In this document: positions 56,263-64,000 of the stretch, one piece after another
How the letters are laid out: each line of letters starts with the position of its first letter
How positions within the stretch are numbered: position 1 is the stretch's first letter
Source: Limonium bicolor
Lineage: Eukaryota; Streptophyta; Magnoliopsida; Caryophyllales; Plumbaginaceae
Assembly: GCA_023374045.1 (NCBI GenBank)
Contig: CM041780.1
Coordinates: forward strand, 94,707,005 to 94,771,004
Direction: 5' to 3'
DNA length: 64,000 nucleotides
Translations under genes and position numbers: made by a program
Notes under the pieces: model-generated
What the model was told of the DNA's origin: nothing
Databases searched by the model: none
The model's input: only the letters and a program-made list of their open reading frames with translations

Positions 56263-57871
56263 ATATTTAATTTAAATAATATATATATATATATATATGT
56301 ATGTACCTACATACATATATATGTACATGTATGAAAACATGCCAAAGCTAAGTAAGAAAGTAAAACTTAAGTAATGGAAGATAAGTAAGTAAAGTGTAAG
56401 TGTAAGAAGTAAAGGGATATAGTAAGTAGGAGTTAAGTTGATGATAGGTGTATTAATCATTCGATTGTATGTATATAATAGGACTTGATTTGTGACACCG
56501 AAGGACGTTTGGAATCACGTACAACGGTGAACGGTATGGATTCCTCATGCCCCGTATGCTATCTTGGTTACTCTGATTTGTGTGTTGTGTGCTAATTGAT
56601 CACCAAATAAGATAAATGCACGAATCGGAGTTAATATGCATACTTGTGAATATGTAGTGTTGTATGATGTTGTATATCTTCTTTAAATCATAGTTTGTAT
56701 AATTCATGAAATGTATGGATGATAATGATGTGTGTATGTATGTTGTATTGTACCGTGACCGTTATTTATTGTGTTTGGACTTCTAACTTGTTCCTAACAA
56801 GCTAACCATCCTAACTTAAAATGGTAATTAAATTGGAATGAGTAGAAGTCCGATATAGTTTCGGCCACGCGTGAGGATGCGGAGTCACGAGAGGTTGGCT
56901 CCAATTCTAGACTCTTAAACTGGTCCGCGGCCCAAATCCCTTAAGTGGGTAGCATCCCGGATTGGTGAGTCAAGTAAATCCCGGATGTGGGACGGTGTAG
57001 TCCCCAAGGCCGGAGGTCCCGACGACTTAACTTGAGTATAAGTAAATAAGTAAGAATGAGTAAGTAGAGTAAATGAAAGTAAGTATTTGTAAGTAAGAAA
57101 AAGTAAGTAATGAGTAAAAGAGTAAAGCATTCCGATTAACCCGGATGCATAATTTGGCTAACCTTGTGAAGGTAAGTAAGTTGTATGCTACTACATTGTT
57201 GCCTTGAATTATGTAATGAGTTGTATGAGCATGTAACTTGTGTGAAAAGCATGTATGTATGAAATAAATGAACTGCATGTTTAGTGGACGTCAAATAGTC
57301 GGCGTGCCCTAGCTAGCACGCGGTATATGCGGAGTCCATATGCAGCGTTTGCTGAGCCCCTTGGGGCACCATTTTTACTACACGCAGGTACCCGCGAGGG
57401 ATGAAGATGTGAAGATTGAGTTTCATTTCTTTTATCTTCGTTTTGGAATGTAAACAATGAATTTATGATGGGTGTACTGAGTAGTACATGGCTGTAGTTT
57501 TTGAATAGCCGGTGTACCATGGGGTACACCTTTTTGGATATTGGGAAAGGAGCATTGGTATAGATGAGTAGCCTTAGAAACCCATTCTTTTGGAACTTAG
57601 AAGTGATGTAATCGAATGCACTTTAATACTCGGTGATCCAATGATGTAAGTATTTGGTATTTGGTATTTTGGCAATTAATTTAGTAGCTCGGTACGTTAT
57701 GTTCATCAGACCGTGACTGTAAGTATTAGTAGCCTAGCTAGCCGTATGGGCGGTTAGCGGCATTGTTTCACCCGCCGTAGTAAGTATGTAATAATTCCGC
57801 TGCGAACTCGTAGGATTAATAGGACGATTAGACGGTAAGCATAGGATTAGCGGCTGGGGTGTTACAAAAAG

Positions 57872-57883
57872 TGGTATCAGAGC
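57872..57883 (+). other. Primer-binding site (tRNA-iMet) of the AlkB element
   Basis: TGGTATCAGAGC, five bases after the GTTACA LTR end. Its last six bases begin a perfect 20-bp dyad, CAGAGCGTA-GT-TACGCTCTG, at 57878-57897. The same PBS-dyad arrangement is found, reversed, at every LTR-internal junction of the tandem array. Confidence 0.9.
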
Positions 57884-58093
57884 GTAGTTACGCTCTGATG
57901 TCCATAGTACCGAGCATAGGGGATTACCAAGTTAGGATTTCAACCGTCTTAAGACGAATACTTAGAAACCTAACTAGGAACTGCCGTTGTTAACGACGGA
58001 TATCCTTAACGTTCTTATGAACGATACCTTGCTTAAATTCCAAGACCTTTGAGTCATATCTTGCAAAGCCTAACGTAACTGTTAAATATTCAG

Positions 58094-61000
58094 ATGTCAG
58101 GCAGAGGTCCAGGTCGCCCTAGAGGAGGGGGCAATGACGGACCCGGCGCGCAGACGATAGCTGAGATCGTCGCCGCCACGGTAGCTCAGATGCTACCACA
58201 AGTAATCCAAGCTGTACAACAATCCCAACAAACCCAACAAACTCAAACGGGGCCAATCCCTCCCCCGCCACCCAGAGAAGTAAACTGGGTAAAAGCTATC
58301 GCAGATCTCCGTCCTCCCTGCTTCAGAGGCGAGAGCGATCCTGCAAAGCTAGAAGCCTACATCTCCGAAATGGAGACTGCTTTTGAGACCCTCGAAGCTC
58401 CTACTGGAGTTCGAGTGAGAGTAGCTGCTTACTACCTCAAGGATGCCGCTATGGACTGGTGGAAACTAGTCAAGCACGAGTATGTCAGCGACCCCACCTT
58501 CGACTGGGAGTCCTTCGCATCACTCCTTCATTCAAAATACTACCCTGAACACGTGAAAACCAAGAAAAGGCTAGAACTGGATGCCTTGAAGATGACAGAC
58601 AAGATGTCTGTGGATGAGTACTACCGCACCTTCACCTCCATTCTCCGTCTCCTCCCTGATCTTGGATACACCGGCCAGGTGTTGGTCGATCGCTTCTATG
58701 GCGGTCTGAGCCATCGCCTTCGGTACGGTATGGGCTATACCAGGTTTACCTCCCTCCAGGTAAATAACGGTTAACCCTTAGTATCATTTCAATTCCTTAA
58801 ATTCCTTGAATTCTTTGAATCTTTCTTTATTCCTCCTTAAATGAGAATCCCGGCTAATACCTGAAATTTCAAGAGTGTTATCACGCGGCTTCTCGTGTTG
58901 AGATCACTTGCCAATTAAGGATGAAGAAACCGCGCTGAAGCGCAAGGCTAACAACAAAAATACCAGCACCGAGGAGCAGAACCAGGGGAAGAGCTGGAAA
59001 AAGAAGAAAGGGAATTTCTTTCAGCAATCCCACAAGAAATCCCAGGGCGAGAGCAGTGCCCATGCTGAGCAGGGCAAACCAGCGGAGCTTCTTCAGCTTG
59101 GTTATTCTGCACCGGTGGCAGCTAAGCCACTGAGATCACACCCACCTAAGGGTAAATTCCTAATCCAATTTGTATTTGTATAAGTATCATTTCTAGTATA
59201 CCCACGCACACATGTGCTAACCCTCTAACCTCAGGTTCTAGCTCTGGTGTCGCCAAAACCTTCTCCGATGGCCGCACCTATGTGTGCAGAAAGTGCAACC
59301 AGGACCATCCTGGTAAAGACTGCTTCGGGAGAGACATCAAGTGCTATAACTGTCAGAAGCTGGGACACACAGCTAACAGATGCCCAGAGAGCACCAAGCC
59401 GAAGGGAAACTTTCAGAACTATAAGCAGAGAGAGGGCAAGGAGGTGGCATCTGGCGATGCACCGGCCCAGCAGGCACCTCAGGGACAGGGATCCCGGGGC
59501 CCTCAGAGGGGCGCACCTCAGAGGCAGCCTGTTCTCCATGTGATTGACCGTGATGGGCCCGGTTCGAAATCCGGCCAAGGTAATCATCTAGACCTTTAAT
59601 CCTTGAAATAGCATGCCCAGTAGTAGAGTAACTGTATGAGTGAATGCATGAGTAAATAAATGAAGTGTATATTAAGCATGAAATGAAGTAGTTGAAACTA
59701 GTACTCACCGTAGATGAAATTTGTAACCATAGGAAACTTTAGTATCTGTTATCCGATACCGGTAACCTTGAATCAAGAAGAAATCGACATCACCAACCAC
59801 GACTACACCAACAATCAGTGTCAGGTCATCCGACCAGGTATGATCTTATTAAGGGGATACCTGACACCCGAAGCGCAAATCTCAATCATTCGACGATGCA
59901 ACGAGCTAGGAACGGGTCAAGGTGGATTTTACACACCCGAATTCCCCGGTGGAGCGAAGATGAAGATGATGTGCTTGGGAAAGGACTGGAATCTTTATAC
60001 CAAGACATACCAGGAGACACGAACACAAGACGGAGTGACGCCACCGACAATACCACCAGAGTTTCGGACCCTCATCATACAAGCAGTAGAACTTGCACAA
60101 CAATGTGAACCTGAACCGATCCCCGCACTTGAAGCGGATCTCTGTATCGTCAACTTCTATGAGAAAGAAGGACGACTTGGGTTACACCAAGACAAGGACG
60201 AGACAGCGGAATCTCTTGAACAAGGAGTGCCCGTAGTGTCTTGGTCCATTGGTGATGACGCCGTATTCCTGTATAGCGAGCAGAAGCGTGTGGACCTCGC
60301 ACAGAAACTGGTATTGAGATCAGGAGATGTCCTAATCATGGGTGGATACTCTAGGATGCTGTATCACGGGATCAACAAGATCAAGTTGAATACGGCACCG
60401 CCGGCAATAATCAATGCCACACACATGAAACCAGGACGCCTGAACCTTACCTTTAGAAAGTATTAAATTCCTAGTATCATGTAATCTATTAGTAACGTGT
60501 ATTAGAGACACGACATGTATGATGGTTGGTTTATCAATAAAGAGCAGTGTTGATTTAATTCCACTTGTGTCCACCATCAATACTTATCCATTGTGAATCC
60601 AATAGGTTGTGGACTCGGTACCGAAGGTAACCTGAGCATCCTCACCGAAGCACAAGCCGGCAGAAGCGGCACCATTCTAACGGGAACCTTCCCAGTAAAT
60701 GGCATTGATGCCAACGTGTTATTCGACTCCGGCGCCTCTCACACTTTCTTATCACCATCCCTTGTGAAGAGGTTGAAGCTAGATGCGGATGAGCTACCGA
60801 ACTTCATGGTTACTCTCCCATCGAAGGAGCGGGTAAAGTGCACCAAATATTATCATTCAGCCACAATCCAAATCAAAGGCGAATCATTTCCCATTTCCTT
60901 CATCGAATTCAATGGATTGGGATTCGACGTAATCATTGGAATGAATTGGTTGGAGCGGCACAAGGGTAGAATCCTCTACGCCGAGCATCGTTTGCTGCTC

Positions 61001-61482
61001 AAGAGTCCTTCTGGGGTTACCGTATCTTACCGCCAGAGACCGAGAGAGCCTTCGACCACCCTTATATCTGCCATGGCCATGTACCGGGAGCTCAGAAAGG
61101 GCCAAGAGGTGTATCTTTGTTATGTACAAGACCTGGAGCGAGATCCAGAGTTCAGTGATGAAGTACCCATTGTATCCGAGTATCCCGATGTATTCCCTAA
61201 GGAGCTACCCGGCATGCCACCACCGAGAGCAGTGGAATTCGAAATCGATCTATTGCCAGGTACCGGTCCCATTGCCAGGGCACCGTACCGCATGGCACCA
61301 GCAGAGATGACCGAATTGAAAGAACAGTTGAGAGACCTTCTAGACAAAGGGTTTATACGCCCGAGCGTATCACCCTGGGGAGCACCGGTTCTCTTCGTGA
61401 AGAAGAAGGACGGTAGTCTCCGACTATGCATTGACTACCGCGAGCTGAATGCGGTCACAGTCAAAAATAAATACCCACTACC
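58094..61482 (+). CDS. Ty3/gypsy gag-pol with likely introns (incomplete at the gap)
   Basis: Inferred exons are 58094-58759, 58920-59151 (or from about 58873 with a one-base shift), 59235-59579 and 60606-61482. Exon 1 starts at an ATG after TATTCAG and encodes a basic N-terminus ([12 protein letters not shown]), a Q-rich linker and a gypsy Gag core ([42 protein letters not shown]). Exon 3 has two zinc knuckles ([13 protein letters not shown] and [14 protein letters not shown]). Exon 4 has the retropepsin site [13 protein letters not shown], the RT entry motif [26 protein letters not shown] and [10 protein letters not shown], then runs into Ns before the catalytic YVDD. The phases agree: exon 2 ends in phase 1 and so does exon 3, and both acceptors supply GT to complete a glycine codon. 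Introns are inferred from sequence only; each could instead be a decay product. Confidence 0.75.
58760..58919 (+). other. Probable gag intron 1
   Basis: Donor CTCCAG|GTAAAT, T-rich middle, branch-like CTAAT near 58855. Two acceptors are possible: TTAAG at 58919, which keeps the frame into DEETALKRK, or TTTCAAGAG near 58872, which adds [11 protein letters not shown] but then needs a one-base shift near 58908. The second reading looks Gag-like, so a single-base error or mutation is possible. Confidence 0.55.
59152..59234 (+). other. Probable gag intron 2
   Basis: 83 bp: donor CCTAAGG|GTAAAT, acceptor AACCTCAG|GTTC. Phase 1 on both sides, restoring [18 protein letters not shown] ahead of the first zinc knuckle. 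Confidence 0.7.
59714..60466 (+). CDS. AlkB/ALKBH1-like 2-oxoglutarate- and Fe(II)-dependent dioxygenase carried by a retrotransposon
   Basis: An intact 250-residue frame between gag and protease. Conserved AlkB landmarks: the N-terminal lid region [14 protein letters not shown] (42-55), GGFYTPEF and MMCLGKDWN (70-93), then the double-stranded beta-helix with [20 protein letters not shown] (144-163). In that segment H158 and D160 are the iron ligands. Then [15 protein letters not shown] (173-187), [18 protein letters not shown] (203-220) with the distal iron ligand H218, and [10 protein letters not shown] (241-250) with R242 and R248 for 2-oxoglutarate. All catalytic residues are present. Overall it looks closest to plant ALKBH1-type proteins, which oxidatively remove methyl groups from nucleic acids. 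It has no intron, signal peptide or membrane segment. It starts at an ATG right after an AG and ends 70 bp before AATAAA. It was probably captured from a host or other transcript; its role in the element is unknown. Confidence 0.9.
   Translation: MKFVTIGNFSICYPIPVTLNQEEIDITNHDYTNNQCQVIRPGMILLRGYLTPEAQISIIRRCNELGTGQGGFYTPEFPGGAKMKMMCLGKDWNLYTKTYQETRTQDGVTPPTIPPEFRTLIIQAVELAQQCEPEPIPALEADLCIVNFYEKEGRLGLHQDKDETAESLEQGVPVVSWSIGDDAVFLYSEQKRVDLAQKLVLRSGDVLIMGGYSRMLYHGINKIKLNTAPPAIINATHMKPGRLNLTFRKY
60536..60541 (+). terminator. Possible polyadenylation signal after the AlkB gene
   Basis: AATAAA in TTATCAATAAAGAGC, 70 bp after the AlkB stop and before the inferred pol exon. Its use would give a transcript ending after AlkB. 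Confidence 0.45.
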
Positions 61483-61982
61483 NNNNNNNNNNNNNNNNNN
61501 NNNNNNNNNNNNNNNNNNNNNNNNNNNNNNNNNNNNNNNNNNNNNNNNNNNNNNNNNNNNNNNNNNNNNNNNNNNNNNNNNNNNNNNNNNNNNNNNNNNN
61601 NNNNNNNNNNNNNNNNNNNNNNNNNNNNNNNNNNNNNNNNNNNNNNNNNNNNNNNNNNNNNNNNNNNNNNNNNNNNNNNNNNNNNNNNNNNNNNNNNNNN
61701 NNNNNNNNNNNNNNNNNNNNNNNNNNNNNNNNNNNNNNNNNNNNNNNNNNNNNNNNNNNNNNNNNNNNNNNNNNNNNNNNNNNNNNNNNNNNNNNNNNNN
61801 NNNNNNNNNNNNNNNNNNNNNNNNNNNNNNNNNNNNNNNNNNNNNNNNNNNNNNNNNNNNNNNNNNNNNNNNNNNNNNNNNNNNNNNNNNNNNNNNNNNN
61901 NNNNNNNNNNNNNNNNNNNNNNNNNNNNNNNNNNNNNNNNNNNNNNNNNNNNNNNNNNNNNNNNNNNNNNNNNNNNNNNNNN
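61483..61982. other. Assembly gap of exactly 500 Ns
   Basis: The gap lies inside pol. A complete gypsy RT palm plus RNase H would need well over 1 kb here, so the length is a placeholder. The two sides belong to different elements, judging by their LTR termini. Confidence 0.98.
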
Positions 61983-63588
61983 CCACCCGGGTAGAGTGAA
62001 TGTTGTGGCGGACGCTTTGAGTCGGAGAGGTGCTCCGGGTGTAGCTGGTGCTTTGACAGGAGTTCAGAGGTCCGCCTTAGAGCTTCAGCGTATGGGTGTT
62101 TGGGTAGCCAGACCAGCCAGTGCCAGTATGATAGCAGCGCTTCAGGTTCAGTCTTCATTGGTCGACAGGATCAGAGTTGGTCAGGAGTCAGATTCAGCTT
62201 TGTGTCGGATCAGAGAGGGACTGTCTTCAGAGCAGAGTTCGGACTTCAGTGTCTCCAGTGATGGTTGTCTGCGCTTCAGGGGTCGAGTGTGTGTGCCGGA
62301 TGACGCAGTTCTGCGTAGAGAGATCCTTCAGGAGGCTCATGGAGCGCCATATTCAGTTCACCCAGGAGGGGTGAAGATGTATCGAGATCTCAGAGAGTCA
62401 TTCTGGTGGTCTGGGATGAAGCATGACATCTCTGAGTTTGTTTCTAAGTGCCAGACCTGTCAGCAAGTGAAGGCTGAGCACTAGAGGCCAGCGGGTTTGC
62501 TTCAGCCCCTTCCCATTCATGAGTGGAAGTGGGAGAGTGTAGGGATGGACTTTGTCATGGGTTTGCCCAAGACTCCTTCAGGCTGTGACGCTGTGTGGGT
62601 GATAGTTGATCGACTGACTAAGTCTGCCCATTTCCTGCCAGTGAAGAAGACTTTCAGTTTGGAGCGGTTGGCTCGTCTGTATCTCGATGAGATAGTGAGG
62701 CTGCACGGGGTACCTGCTTCTATAGTTTCTGATCGTGACCCGCGCTTTGTTTCTAGGTTTTGGCGCAGTTTGCATAAGGCCTTGGGTACAAGTTTAGCGT
62801 TCAGTTCAGCCTACCATCCGCAGTCAGATGGCCAGACAGAGAGGACTAATCAGGTCCTGGAGGACATGCTTCGCGCATGTGTCCTAGATTTTGGAGGTAG
62901 CTGGGACCAACATGTGACTCTGATTGAGTTCGCCTACAACAATAGCTTTTAGGCGAGCATTGGTATGGCTCCGTTTGAAGCATTGTATGGCAGGAGGTGC
63001 AGGTCTCCCATCTATTGGGATGACCTGAAGGAGAGGGTCTTGGTTGGACCTGAGCTGGTACAGGGTGCAGTAGAGAAGATCAGGATGATTCAGGAGCGTC
63101 TGCTTGTTGCTCAGAGTAGACAGAAGTGTTATGCAGACCAGAGGCGAAGGCCGCTTGAGTTTGATGTTGGGGATCATGTCTATCTGCGAGTTTCTCCAGT
63201 CAGGGGAGTTGTCCGTTTTGGGAAGCGTGGGAAGCTTAGCCCAAGGTTCGTTGGACCATTTGAGATTCTAGAGAGGATTGGCCCTGTGGCTTACCGTCTA
63301 GCTTTGCCTCCATCCTTGTCTGTTGTCCACAGTGTTTTCCATGTTTCGATGTTGAGGAAGTACCTGCATGATCCGTCTCATGTGATCGACTACAGCCAGC
63401 TTCATTTGAGGGAGGACTGCAGTTTCGAGGCGGTGCCTACCCGCATTTTAGCCAGAGACGTCTGTCGGCTTCGTAGTAAGACCCTGCCTATGGTTAAGGT
63501 CCAATGGTCTGATCAGTCAGAGAGTGAAGCGACTTGGGAGCTCGAGGATGAGCTACGTGCCAAGTTTCCCCCTCTGTTCGAGCAGTAA
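61983..63588 (+). pseudogene. Ty3/gypsy chromovirus pol 3' part (RNase H tail, integrase, chromodomain-like end) with two amber stops
   Basis: One frame runs through, broken only by TAG at 62482-62484 and 62950-62952. It starts with the RNase H end (HPGRVNVVADALSRR). The HHCC zinc-binding domain of integrase follows (H and H in EAHGAPYSVHPGG, CQTCQQVK). The catalytic core has D in VGMDFVMGLPKT, D in IVSDRDPRFVSRFW, and E in YHPQSDGQTERTNQVLE, fitting D,D(35)E. Then come NNSF, FEALYGRRCRSPIYW, a GPF/Y-type module (LSPRFVGPFEILERIGPVAYRL), HSVFHVSMLRKYLHD and a chromodomain-like C-terminus (PMVKVQWSDQSESEATWELEDEL), ending at 63588. This order is that of Tekay/Del-type chromoviruses. Both stops stand where related proteins have glutamine, so each is a single CAG-to-TAG change. 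Confidence 0.9.
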
Positions 63589-63616
63589 GGTGAGTTAATC
63601 TCGAGGACGTGATTCT

Positions 63617-63632
63617 TTTAAGGGGGAGGTGA
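63617..63632 (+). other. Polypurine tract of the chromovirus
   Basis: TTTTAAGGGGGAGGTGA, immediately before the TGTTATAACCC terminus. Confidence 0.85.
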
Positions 63633-64000
63633 TGTTATAACCCATAATTCATACCTTATATTATATCTGCTACAACGTTATTCTAAAGTTGGATTTAAAT
63701 CCCTTGTTGTCAGTTGGGACGTCAGCGACATTGTTTCATTTGTCAAGGACGAGGAGGTCATTCGGTAAATTAATTAAGGTAATTAATTATCTGGTTTATA
63801 AGGAAAAGGTTTCCTTATTTTTACATTCATTCTTTGATCATTGGTAATCACGTCAGATAGGTCGTGGAGCGTTGTTAGTTTCCTGAAGTCAGAACGAGCG
63901 CCTCTCCTCTCTCTTTCTCTCTCTCTTGATTCCTCCTCTGTGAGAATTGTGCTGCTGTCGTTGCGATCGGATTGAAGACCTCGTTGCTGCGGCGGTTCTC
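63633..64000 (+). mobile_element. Start of the chromovirus 3' LTR (truncated by window edge)
   Basis: Begins TGTTATAACCC directly after the polypurine tract. It includes a pyrimidine-rich CTCTCTCTTTCTCTCT leader near 63914-63935. It does not resemble the LTR at 49561, so it belongs to a different element from gag-AlkB-protease. Confidence 0.8.

Larger units (their letters stand above)
49561..57866 (+). mobile_element. 5' LTR of the AlkB-bearing gypsy element, split by a copia insertion
   Basis: Begins TGAAATACCCC and ends GGGGTGTTACA, followed by five bases and the PBS. Without the copia insertion (51505-55914 plus one duplication) it is about 3.9 kb. It contains a pyrimidine-rich leader (49960-50340), a possible GT-AG leader intron (donor near 50360 after TTCTTCTAAG, acceptor near 50891), a six-copy palindrome array interrupted by the copia element, and the GAGCCCCTTGGGGCACC block (about 57354). 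It is the third example of this LTR family in the window. Confidence 0.85.
59580..60605 (+). other. Probable gag-pol intron 3, containing the AlkB gene
   Basis: Donor GGCCAAG|GTAATC, acceptor CCAATAG|GTTGTG. The exon sides are phase 1, so Q-G-C-G-L-G reads through without a break. If retained, Gag ends at a stop at 59597-59599. The intron holds a complete 250-codon frame (59714-60466) and an AATAAA signal (60536-60541). Confidence 0.6.

Noticed and set aside
59247..59587. Alternative frames on both strands over the zinc-knuckle exon
   Set aside because: They are shadows of the Gag frame, which has two canonical knuckles.
60593..61999. A single 468-codon frame through the N gap
   Set aside because: The Ns are translated as unknown residues. 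The gap length is arbitrary and the flanks belong to different elements.
1..64000. tRNA and rRNA genes
   Set aside because: I looked for cloverleaf signals around TGGTATCAGAGC words and for rRNA cores. The only hits are primer-binding sites next to LTR ends.

Overview
The window is plant nuclear DNA, most likely from a eudicot with a repeat-rich genome. It is AT-rich and almost entirely transposable elements nested inside one another. The elements include Ty3/gypsy LTR elements with a tRNA-iMet primer-binding site, a Sirevirus-like copia element, CACTA elements with TNP2 and ULP1-type genes, a Stowaway-like MITE, an Athila/Tat-type gag, and a decayed receptor-kinase gene. I saw no rRNA, tRNA, CRISPR array or convincing intact single-copy host gene. 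The species cannot be read from the sequence.

Layout. 1-27106 is one forward LTR of a gypsy family (termini TGAAATACCCC / GGGGTGTTACA), cut off by the left edge of the window. It is split at 1071 by a 23.8-kb head-to-tail array of a non-coding LTR element on the minus strand: five 2.24-kb LTRs alternating with four 2.25-2.31-kb internal regions. The whole array has one 5-bp target duplication (GGTAA). The fifth LTR is in turn split by a 3.58-kb solo LTR (duplication CAAAT) of the same family as the outer host LTR, in the opposite orientation. 27107-32979 holds a Stowaway-like MITE, LRR and cysteine-rich-receptor-kinase-like pseudogene pieces, a CACTA terminus and a periodic hairpin array. About 32980-43411 is a decayed CACTA element on the minus strand (TNP2, DUF4218, ULP1 protease). 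A second, smaller CACTA derivative (37233-40333) sits inside its TNP2 reading frame. 43540-45500 is a nested inverted-repeat element. 45501-48186 is unassigned, and 48187-48984 is a broken Athila/Tat-type gag.

48985-61482 is the most interesting part. A reversed LTR piece is followed by a forward gypsy element whose LTR (49561-57866) is split by a 4.4-kb Sirevirus-like copia insertion. After the PBS come a gag with two likely introns, two zinc knuckles, then an intact 250-codon AlkB/ALKBH1-like 2-oxoglutarate/Fe(II) dioxygenase, then protease and the start of reverse transcriptase. The phases of the inferred splice sites suggest that the AlkB gene lies in a 1,026-bp intron between gag and pol. 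If so, splicing would choose between Gag plus AlkB and a Gag-Pol fusion. A run of exactly 500 Ns (61483-61982) follows. Beyond it is the RNase H tail, integrase and chromodomain-like end of a different gypsy element, with two amber stops, a polypurine tract and the start of a 3' LTR (TGTTATAACCC) that does not match the upstream 5' LTR.

Threads that tie the window together: (i) four separate gypsy LTRs or fragments carry arrays of short palindromes spaced 70-75 bp apart, conserved in spacing but not in sequence; (ii) the non-coding tandem array and the AlkB element share the same PBS-proximal palindrome, suggesting that an AlkB-family element could mobilise the non-coding one; (iii) many copies differ by single-base indels, which could be decay or incomplete polishing.
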